This document shows, in pieces, positions 8,173 through 14,385 of a stretch of 28,771 nt of DNA. Under the pieces are notes generated by a model, which saw only the letters and a list, made by a program, of their open reading frames with translations, searched no databases and was not told where the DNA came from. This DNA comes from JAFGTP01 sp964472715 (GTDB lineage Bacteria > Fidelibacterota > UBA2242 > JAFGTP01): the NCBI GenBank assembly GCA_964472715.1, contig CAYYMT010000042.1, positions 1 to 28,771 on the forward strand, in the 5' to 3' direction. How positions within the stretch are numbered: the stretch's first letter is position 1; each line of letters opens with the position of its first letter. Position numbers and translations under genes: made by a program.

Positions 8173-8208
8173 TAAACTCTTTCAGAGTTTTAATAATGTT
8201 TGTTTTTT

Positions 8209-8327
8209 GAGGCTGTCCCAAAAGGTATGAAAACTAACAAAATTCGGAGTTATTTCATATTTCCCTGTAGAGGACAATTCGAATTGTCCTCTACATTTTT
8301 TTACAATGGAACTTTAAGGACAGCCTC
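8209..8327. mobile_element. MITE-like element with terminal inverted repeats and internal palindrome
   Basis: A 119-base segment bounded by a perfect 10-bp inverted repeat, GAGGCTGTCC at 8209-8218 and GGACAGCCTC at 8318-8327, extendable with mismatches to about 16 bp. Inside, 8267-8294 is a perfect 28-base palindrome (arm GTAGAGGACAATTC) followed by seven T. It has no coding capacity. The GGCTGTCC-type end resembles ends of some insertion sequences; no matching transposase is present and no target-site duplication is clear. Confidence 0.65.
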
Positions 8328-8338
8328 TTATTTTTGTT

Positions 8339-8461
8339 TAATCCCTTCGGGATTATATGAAATATATTAAGTCCTACAATTGATATAGACCAATTATTAA
8401 TCCCGCAAGGGATGAAATTGTTATATCAGGCGTAAATTATGTCGATAACTCTGAAGGAGTT
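8339..8461. repeat. REP-like hairpins in inverted orientation
   Basis: TAATCCC-TTC-GGGATTA at 8339-8355 faces ATCCC-GCAA-GGGAT at 8400-8413 and AACTC-TGAAG-GAGTT at 8447-8461. The last two read as the same type of unit on the opposite strand. This mirror arrangement resembles the paired REPs (BIMEs) of other bacteria. The last unit lies 31 bases beyond the stop of the nitroreductase gene. Confidence 0.6.
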
Positions 8462-8492
8462 TAACAATTTTATGATCTTTTCAACCCTTTGC

Positions 8493-9122
8493 TTATTTTG
8501 CGGGATATCCCACGGTTTGCGTGAGTACAATTTTCTGTCGTTCCTGCAAGGGCAGATGGTTACGCAACTCTTCCCTGTCCACCATACCAATCACCACTGT
8601 GGCGAGGCCCGCGGAGGCACAATAAAGATAAACATTCTGGCTGATATAACCGGTATCCACCCAACTGTAATGTTTCCTGGCGTTATCATCCATATCCCTG
8701 GACATTTTTGTGTAATCGGCGACATAGACCAGATTCAGGGCCGCTTTCTGTGTAAAGGATTGTGTACCGGTATATTTCATGATATTTTTATCGGAAATTT
8801 TCTCCAACTCGTGACCTTGCGCATTATAGCGATAAGCACCGTCGCGTAATGCAACATAAATATCTATCTCCTGCCAATTCACGGCGGAAGGCGCGGTACG
8901 CTTGCCATTTTCACGGTTAATTCCCCAGGCCGCCCAAAGCAGATTGGATAGTTGCCGGCGGGTCAGTTCCTGACTGGAAAAATTCCGGCTGGTTTGACGA
9001 TTGTTCAGGGCTTCCATTAACGGCATACCACCGGTTTTATCCGGCGCCGGTAGTTTGATTGTTTCACCGGCAAAAAGATTTATTGTCATCAAAACTGCTA
9101 TCATAACAATACCTATACGCAT
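8493..9122 (-). CDS. Secreted SagB/ThcOx-family nitroreductase-like oxidoreductase
   Basis: A 209-residue flavin-fold protein of the nitroreductase superfamily, closest in pattern to the SagB/ThcOx branch. NRQTSRNFSSQELTRRQLSNLLWAAWG (41-67) is the FMN-phosphate-binding start, APSAVNWQEIDIYV (77-90) the next conserved block, and GYISQNVYLYCASAGLATVVIG the dimer/flavin region. SagB members oxidise azolines in peptides; stand-alone secreted members like this one have no assigned substrate. An N-terminal signal peptide (cleavage near LFAG, 16-19) points to the periplasm. GGAGG precedes the ATG at 9122. No cyclodehydratase or precursor peptide is nearby, so a role in peptide natural products is not supported. 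Confidence 0.85.
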   Translation of the reverse strand: MRIGIVMIAVLMTINLFAGETIKLPAPDKTGGMPLMEALNNRQTSRNFSSQELTRRQLSNLLWAAWGINRENGKRTAPSAVNWQEIDIYVALRDGAYRYNAQGHELEKISDKNIMKYTGTQSFTQKAALNLVYVADYTKMSRDMDDNARKHYSWVDTGYISQNVYLYCASAGLATVVIGMVDREELRNHLPLQERQKIVLTQTVGYPAK

Positions 9123-9320
9123 TACGTCCTCCAATATTTTTTAAATCCTTCAAGATTAACAAAGTTACCAGAAAATCACAAGCATTTCATATAAAAATGA
9201 TATGTTTTTGCCCGTTCGGTGCAGGAGTATCTTAATTCTAAAAAAGTTATTCTGTTCTTTTTTACTCATAACTATTTATTAAATTTTCGAAATTTAAGTC
9301 ATATCATAGGAGAAAAAAGG

Positions 9321-10604
9321 ATGCGAAAACTTTTATTTATTTTTGTGCTGTTCGTTTTGTCATTACAAGCCACAAACATCGAAAAATACAATGACTATCA
9401 TCAAATGGCCATTCAGGCATACTATAATCAGGATTCCACTGGCTGGTTACAAAACAACCGGCTGGCATTAAAATATTTGCCTAACAGCGTAACCAATCTT
9501 TATTACCTGGCCGATGCCTTTGCGCAACACAATCAGCCGGATAGCGTCATAAAATATTTACAGAAAGTTGTCGAATACGGCTATGGCTGGGAAGCCCTGA
9601 GTGACGATGGTTTTGCCTGCATCATGGATCATCCGGCCTATCAATCCCTCGTCCGTCGAATCGAGGAATTGTCCCGTCCGGTGAATACCAGCGAAGTGGC
9701 ATATACTATTGCCGAAAAGGACCTGATTCCCGAAGGCATTTGCTATGATCCGGTGGAGGATGTTTTTTATCTGAGCAGTTTGTATAAATGCAAAATCGTA
9801 AAAATCAACCGCGATGGCCGTTTTTCTGATTTCACCACCGAAAAACAGGATGGTTTGCGGCCGGTAGTGGGCATGAAGGTCGATGCCAACCGGCGGATTC
9901 TCTGGGCGCTTTCTCAAGTCTCTTCCTTACAACATAAAAATCCTGCGGAATCAGAAATGGGCTGGTCCGGTGTATTTAAGTATGATCTTGACAGTGGCAA
10001 ATTGATCAAAAAATACATTCTCCATGAAGATAACAAAGCCCACTTATTTAATGACCTGGTCATCACTTCAACCGGAGATATATATTTTACCGATTCAAAA
10101 TCACAGCAGATATTCAAAATCCACCACCAGGCTGATACCCTGGAAGTATTCATGGAAAACCCGGAATTCGGTTTCCTGAATGGTATTGCGCTGTCAAAAG
10201 CCGAAGACCATATTTATGTGGCCGGCAGTGGTCCGGGAATTTTTCGTTTAAACCTGGCCGACCGCTCTATCAATTATCTGGAAACACCGGAAAATGTAAC
10301 AACTACCGGCATCGACGGCCTTTATCGTTATGAAAATTCCCTGATCGCCGTTCAAAACGGGCTGGGAAGCGGTACAAGAGTTGTCAGATTCAAGTTAGAC
10401 AAAACCGGCGCTTCAATTGAAAACCAGTCTATCCTTGAAATGAAAAATCCGCATTTTAATATTCCCACAACCGGGGTTATTGTTAACAATGACTTCTATT
10501 ATATTGCCAATTCACAATTGCGGAGTTTTAACCGGGACAATAGTATTTTTTCGATGGATAAATTAAAGAAAGTAATTATTCTGAAAACAGTTTTCAAAGA
10601 GTAA
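9321..10604 (+). CDS. Secreted TPR plus SMP-30-like beta-propeller protein
   Basis: A 427-residue exported protein. A signal peptide covers 1-17. Residues about 20-115 form helical repeats of TPR character (YLADAFAQHNQPDSVIKYLQK). From about 125 onward there are repeated strand motifs such as EGICYDPVEDVFYLSS, NDLVITSTGDIYFTDS and NGIALSKAEDHIYVAGSG, the pattern of SMP-30/gluconolactonase-type six-bladed propellers. The NDL and NGIALS segments correspond to metal-site loops in lactonases, so a calcium-dependent lactonase is possible, though many relatives are only binding proteins. The ATG at 9321 has AGGAG upstream; the frame is open to 9219 but without a start site. Confidence 0.8.
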   Translation: MRKLLFIFVLFVLSLQATNIEKYNDYHQMAIQAYYNQDSTGWLQNNRLALKYLPNSVTNLYYLADAFAQHNQPDSVIKYLQKVVEYGYGWEALSDDGFACIMDHPAYQSLVRRIEELSRPVNTSEVAYTIAEKDLIPEGICYDPVEDVFYLSSLYKCKIVKINRDGRFSDFTTEKQDGLRPVVGMKVDANRRILWALSQVSSLQHKNPAESEMGWSGVFKYDLDSGKLIKKYILHEDNKAHLFNDLVITSTGDIYFTDSKSQQIFKIHHQADTLEVFMENPEFGFLNGIALSKAEDHIYVAGSGPGIFRLNLADRSINYLETPENVTTTGIDGLYRYENSLIAVQNGLGSGTRVVRFKLDKTGASIENQSILEMKNPHFNIPTTGVIVNNDFYYIANSQLRSFNRDNSIFSMDKLKKVIILKTVFKE

Positions 10605-10623
10605 AGAGAAAAATTCCGGGATT

Positions 10624-11592
10624 TTATTTGCTTGGAATATTCATAATTTTTCCCAGCAATTCTTTATCATTTTTTAGCAGACCGGCTTTCACCAGGCGGG
10701 GTGTCATTTTTTGCAGGTTGGGATTCCGCTGAAACACATTTTTAAATATTTCCAGAGCTTTGTCCAACTCACCATTACCGGCTAAGGTTATGGCTGTCCA
10801 GTAAGGGAGTTCCGGGTTCTCGGGATAATATTTGGCAGCCGCTTCGTATTCGTGCAAGGCTTCTTCGATTTTCCCTTCTTCCATATAAAAGTCGCCTTTA
10901 TTGGCGTGATTGTAGGCACGGTTAATTCTGATCAGCCGTTTCAGTTGTTTTAGCGGTTCGGGATGATCATCCACCCGTAGATCCAGAACTTTATCTTTAT
11001 AGGATACACCGGTGGGTTCACCGCTGGCGATGAGCATGGCCGCCGACTGTTTACCGCGAATATCACCGCCTTTCGCCTGGGCTGCTTCCAGGGCGGCCAT
11101 CATTCTGTCCGCCAGGTCACCTTTGGTATTCTCAAAAGCCTCTGCCATGGCCGGCCAGACCGCAGCTTCTTCCATCATATTGGCTTGCACGGAAAAATGC
11201 CTGCCTTTCTGATGACCGGCGGCAGCAACGCATTTGGCGCCGGTATGGGTAGCGACATTGCCCTGAATATCCACCATTGCTACCTGTCGAACCGCCTGAG
11301 CGGGATCTTCCGCAATCAGTTTTTCAAGGGCTTCCCCGGCTGTCATTCCCTCTTCCATTAAGGCCAGTCCTTCGGGTCCATATTCAACTTTGACAAAAGA
11401 TTGGGTGGCCACGGCGCCGACACCGGCCTTCACCCAGGGCACCAACTGTCCCACAGCAAACCAGTGACTTTGAACCGCCACTCCAAGTTCACCGGTTGCT
11501 TCATCATAAGCCACAATTGAATAGGTATTTACCGGCCGCGTCCGGGCTGTCAATGTAATCGTCAATGCTATAAAAATTATAAATTTCTTCAT
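10624..11592 (-). CDS. Secreted DUF1028 (Ntn-hydrolase-like) protein with TPR tail
   Basis: A 322-residue protein with a signal peptide (1-17). The DUF1028 domain (about 22-230) starts TYSIVAYDEATGELGVAVQS and continues with GAVATQSFV, PEGLALMEEGM and GAKCVAAAGHQ. DUF1028 has an Ntn-hydrolase-like fold; after signal cleavage a Thr near the new N-terminus could act as nucleophile, but activity in this family is not established here. Residues 231-322 form two to three TPR units (MEEGKIEEALHEYEAAAKYYPENPE). GGAGGAGG precedes the ATG. It is convergent with the propeller gene, with 19 bases between stops, and divergent from fetA. Confidence 0.88.
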   Translation of the reverse strand: MKKFIIFIALTITLTARTRPVNTYSIVAYDEATGELGVAVQSHWFAVGQLVPWVKAGVGAVATQSFVKVEYGPEGLALMEEGMTAGEALEKLIAEDPAQAVRQVAMVDIQGNVATHTGAKCVAAAGHQKGRHFSVQANMMEEAAVWPAMAEAFENTKGDLADRMMAALEAAQAKGGDIRGKQSAAMLIASGEPTGVSYKDKVLDLRVDDHPEPLKQLKRLIRINRAYNHANKGDFYMEEGKIEEALHEYEAAAKYYPENPELPYWTAITLAGNGELDKALEIFKNVFQRNPNLQKMTPRLVKAGLLKNDKELLGKIMNIPSK

Positions 11593-11751
11593 ATAAACCT
11601 CCTCCGGTTAAACACTTGAAATATAGATAAATTGGATTAGAAAAAATAAAATTTTTCCTGATAATTTTGAACTTTTCTTTATTTTCCCATAATGCGCTAT
11701 GAGAATTAACTACAATTAAATATATTTGCAATTATATAAATAGGATACCCA

Positions 11752-12345
11752 ATGATTGAATTTAAAAATATTGACCTGAAATTTTCTAACTTGCATATTT
11801 TTCAGGATTTGAATTTTAAAATTAAAAAAAATGAACATGTCTGCTTCAGCGGTGCATCGGGACGTGGTAAGTCAACATTGTTAAAAATGCTTCAGGGCTA
11901 TATCATTCCCGACAAAGGTAAGATCAGGATAAATAATCTGGAATTAAGCGACCGGACGGTTGACCGGATTCGCGATACCCTGGTTTGGATACCGCAAAAT
12001 ATCAATCTGCCGGTAAATAATGGCAAAGCATTGCTGGAACTGATGGAACTGGAACACAAATGGGAAACAGTGGTATCCATTGGCAAGAAACTATTGCTGG
12101 AAGAGAAGATTTTAAGCAAAGATTTTACCAAGATCAGCGGCGGTCAGAAACAACGGGTCATCACCGCCATATGCCTGAGTATTGAGAAGGATATCATCCT
12201 TATGGATGAGCCTACTGCGGCCCTGGATGCGGAAGCCATCGACGCGCTGCTCAAAACTCTGTCAGCTTTGCCGAACAGAACAATCCTATCGGCATCGCAC
12301 AATGAAAAATGGCTGCGTGAAGCCGGGAGGGTCATCTCATTATGA
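11752..12345 (+). CDS. fetA: ABC transporter ATPase, FetA-type iron exporter subunit
   Basis: A 197-residue ATP-binding subunit, short as FetA (YbbL) proteins are. Walker A is GASGRGKST (34-42), the Q-loop glutamine is Q82 in WIPQN, the signature is ISGGQKQR (128-135), Walker B with the catalytic glutamate is IILMDEP (148-154), and the switch histidine is H183. With the FetB permease downstream it would drive efflux of cytoplasmic iron, protecting from iron overload and oxidative stress; the substrate is taken from characterised E. coli FetAB. AGGA lies 8 bases before the ATG. The stop overlaps the fetB start in ATGA. Confidence 0.85.
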   Translation: MIEFKNIDLKFSNLHIFQDLNFKIKKNEHVCFSGASGRGKSTLLKMLQGYIIPDKGKIRINNLELSDRTVDRIRDTLVWIPQNINLPVNNGKALLELMELEHKWETVVSIGKKLLLEEKILSKDFTKISGGQKQRVITAICLSIEKDIILMDEPTAALDAEAIDALLKTLSALPNRTILSASHNEKWLREAGRVISL

Positions 12346-13142
12346 ATTCGATTATTGATATAAGTATTTGGAAACTGATCGCCAGCATGGGAATTTTGAT
12401 CATTCCTTTTGCCTTTTTGTTGTATTATAAAATACCCCTGATCCGCAGTATATTGATCGCAGTGATTCGTATGGTGGCACAATTATCCCTGGTTGCTGTT
12501 TATATGGAATGGATCTTCGATATTAATAATATGTGGATCAATATGCTGTGGGTATTTTTGATGATCTTTGTTGGCGTGTTTACGGCGATTAAACGGATCG
12601 GGCTCTACAAAAAATATTTTGTACTGCCGCTGACATTGTCGGCAATCAGCGCTGTTATTATCATTGATGCCTTTTTCCTGGGGTATGTTCTCAAACTGGA
12701 TTATATTTTTGACGCCCGCTATTTTATTCCTATCACCGGCATGATCCTGGGTAATTCCATGAATCACAATATTGTCGGGCTCAGCACCTATTTTCGGGGG
12801 TTGTCGGAGAAGTCGGAACTTTATTATTTTTTATTGACCAATACCGGTAATGTAACCCTGACCCGGCGGCCTTTTGTAAAACAAGCCATCACCCAGGGAC
12901 TCAATCCGCTGATCGCTACCATGACGGTAATCGGGCTGATCTCACTACCGGGTATGATGACCGGGCAGATCCTGGGCGGCAGTTCACCGGCCATGGCGAT
13001 CCGTTACCAGATCATGATAATGTTCGCCATTTTTGGCGGCTGCAGCATCAATATGTTTCTCAGCATTATTTTTTCCAACCGGTTTATCTTTGATAAATAT
13101 GGGAAACTAAAAATGGATATTGTGAAGAGTGTTGAGAGTTGA
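12342..13142 (+). CDS. fetB: ABC transporter permease, FetB/YbbM (UPF0014) family
   Basis: A 266-residue integral membrane protein with about seven hydrophobic helices. The family core is visible as YFIPITGMILGNSMN (about 127-141), then TVIGLISLPGMMTGQILGGSSP and YQIMIMFAIFGG, the strongly conserved coupling region of UPF0014 permeases. It forms the membrane path for iron export with FetA. The 4-base overlap with fetA implies translational coupling and fixed stoichiometry. Length and motif order match E. coli FetB. A short degenerate repeat and the convergent lipoprotein gene follow. Confidence 0.9.
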   Translation: MNSIIDISIWKLIASMGILIIPFAFLLYYKIPLIRSILIAVIRMVAQLSLVAVYMEWIFDINNMWINMLWVFLMIFVGVFTAIKRIGLYKKYFVLPLTLSAISAVIIIDAFFLGYVLKLDYIFDARYFIPITGMILGNSMNHNIVGLSTYFRGLSEKSELYYFLLTNTGNVTLTRRPFVKQAITQGLNPLIATMTVIGLISLPGMMTGQILGGSSPAMAIRYQIMIMFAIFGGCSINMFLSIIFSNRFIFDKYGKLKMDIVKSVES

Positions 13143-13198
13143 TATATTTTTTACCACGAAATAAACTAAAAAAACGAAAAAATACTTTTTTATAGGGT

Positions 13199-13227
13199 GA
13201 CCAGTTACCAATTACCATTCACCAACT
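13199..13227. repeat. Degenerate TTACCA-type short repeats next to a stop codon
   Basis: CCAGTTACCAATTACCATTC, followed by ACCAA, contains four degenerate copies of an A/TTACCA unit. It ends at the base next to the lipoprotein stop codon (13228-13230), echoing the hexamer array that abuts the plsC stop. The units are imperfect and chance is possible. Confidence 0.45.
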
Positions 13228-14298
13228 TCATTCCAGCATATTCCACACCACGCTGTTCATTCCGCTAGTCAGCACCTCCTCAATGCCGCCGCGAATATCC
13301 GCCACACCCACGGCCAGGATTCTACTGGTTTCCACATCGATCAGACGTACTTCCACAGAATAGATCCGGCCGACACGGCTGACTGAGCCGGTGATCATCT
13401 GTTCCACATTCAGCAACTGCCCTGCTTCCACGGCGCATTCGGCGCTGGTACAGCCGGTTTGCTGAAATCCCTGTTCCTCAAGAATCGCTTCCATCTGACT
13501 ACGCTCCAGAATGCTGAAGCGGCCGGTGTTGAACAATTCGATACCCAATCGATTGGATAAGGCTTTGACTTCCTGTTCAGGAATCGCATAAGCCCGCAAA
13601 GGCAGAATGGCAATATTTTTGACATCCCCATCCCATTGGATTTTTTCTTCATTGACCTCTCTCTTTTTGGAAGTTGCCAAAAATTGGTCAGATTTGCCGG
13701 GATTTTCCAGGTTGACTTTCAGGACAAAATCCCGTAATTGGTCAAGCCCGGTGTAATAGAGAGGAATGATCTTGTTTTCCACATCACTTTTCCGGAAAAA
13801 TCCATAAATGATCACGCCATGCTGTTTTTCATTGCTGATAATATGACTGGTCTGATATTCATCATTTTCAAAAGATATTTTTAACTCCACCTGGACAATA
13901 CCACTGTAGGGCTGGACCGGCCAGGTAAGTGTCATGGGATAAATCGCCGGCCATGCAAGGAACCAGTTGTAATTCCCCATGTCCCGGGCAATGACCTCTA
14001 CCTGAAATTTATCAACGTTCATATTTTCCCCATTATAGGTGTCATCGCCATGGATAACTTTCTGATACATCCCGGTACTATAGATGGCGTCGGCAATGGC
14101 TTCTTCCAGAGATTTCTTGTAGGAAGGAATAACTTCACTGCCGGACAAGTCCAGGCGAAACCGGGAAATCACCGCCAGTTTACGATTCTCCGGTTGCTTA
14201 TAAAGGGGTTGCTCAAAATCGATTCGCTGGTTCAGCAGGTTGGCGGAACATCCGGTAAGGATCACAATTATCAGGAATAAAAAAATATTTTTTTTCAT
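13228..14298 (-). CDS. CsgG/TolB-N-like outer-membrane lipoprotein
   Basis: A 356-residue lipoprotein: signal peptide with lipobox ILTGC, lipidated cysteine C17. Residues about 25-200 form a beta-rich domain that I do not recognise. Residues 226-356 form a CsgG-like domain: NIAILPLRA, then ALSNRLGIELFNTGRFSILERSQMEAILEEQG, the usual family pattern, followed by RIYSVEVRLIDVETSRIL. A cysteine pair at C283 and C288 (TGCTSAEC) is common to the variant found in FCB-group and related bacteria. Such proteins bind or assemble at the outer membrane; a secretion channel like CsgG is not shown. The start is ATG 14298; an in-frame TTG at 14310 is possible. No strong ribosome-binding site is seen. Confidence 0.78.
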   Translation of the reverse strand: MKKNIFLFLIIVILTGCSANLLNQRIDFEQPLYKQPENRKLAVISRFRLDLSGSEVIPSYKKSLEEAIADAIYSTGMYQKVIHGDDTYNGENMNVDKFQVEVIARDMGNYNWFLAWPAIYPMTLTWPVQPYSGIVQVELKISFENDEYQTSHIISNEKQHGVIIYGFFRKSDVENKIIPLYYTGLDQLRDFVLKVNLENPGKSDQFLATSKKREVNEEKIQWDGDVKNIAILPLRAYAIPEQEVKALSNRLGIELFNTGRFSILERSQMEAILEEQGFQQTGCTSAECAVEAGQLLNVEQMITGSVSRVGRIYSVEVRLIDVETSRILAVGVADIRGGIEEVLTSGMNSVVWNMLE

Positions 14299-14385
14299 CG
14301 AATTTTTCAAGCCTATTGTTTATTGACAAAATATCAGGGGGAAATTAAAGCCAAAGAAAGAAAATACAAACATCTTTTTTTTTAA

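Larger units (their letters stand above)
7668..8492. other. Gene-free repeat island
   Basis: About 825 bases with no credible coding frame. It contains at least six short hairpins with TTC or GAA loops, a MITE-like element (8209-8327), a diverged copy of that element's left half (8113-8172), and one copy of a dispersed sequence (8026-8057) found again near 21463. The composition is AT-rich between hairpins. Confidence 0.8.

Noticed and set aside
7700..8470. Possible CRISPR array in the repeat island
   Set aside because: Repeats are short hairpins with differing stems and irregular spacing, and no cas genes are near.
8439..8849. 136-codon plus-strand frame at the edge of the repeat island
   Set aside because: Mostly antisense to the nitroreductase gene and it begins within a REP-like hairpin; the product has no recognisable pattern.
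8493..9122. Azoline peptide biosynthesis locus based on the SagB-type protein
   Set aside because: The protein has a signal peptide and there is no cyclodehydratase, precursor peptide or transporter of that type beside it.
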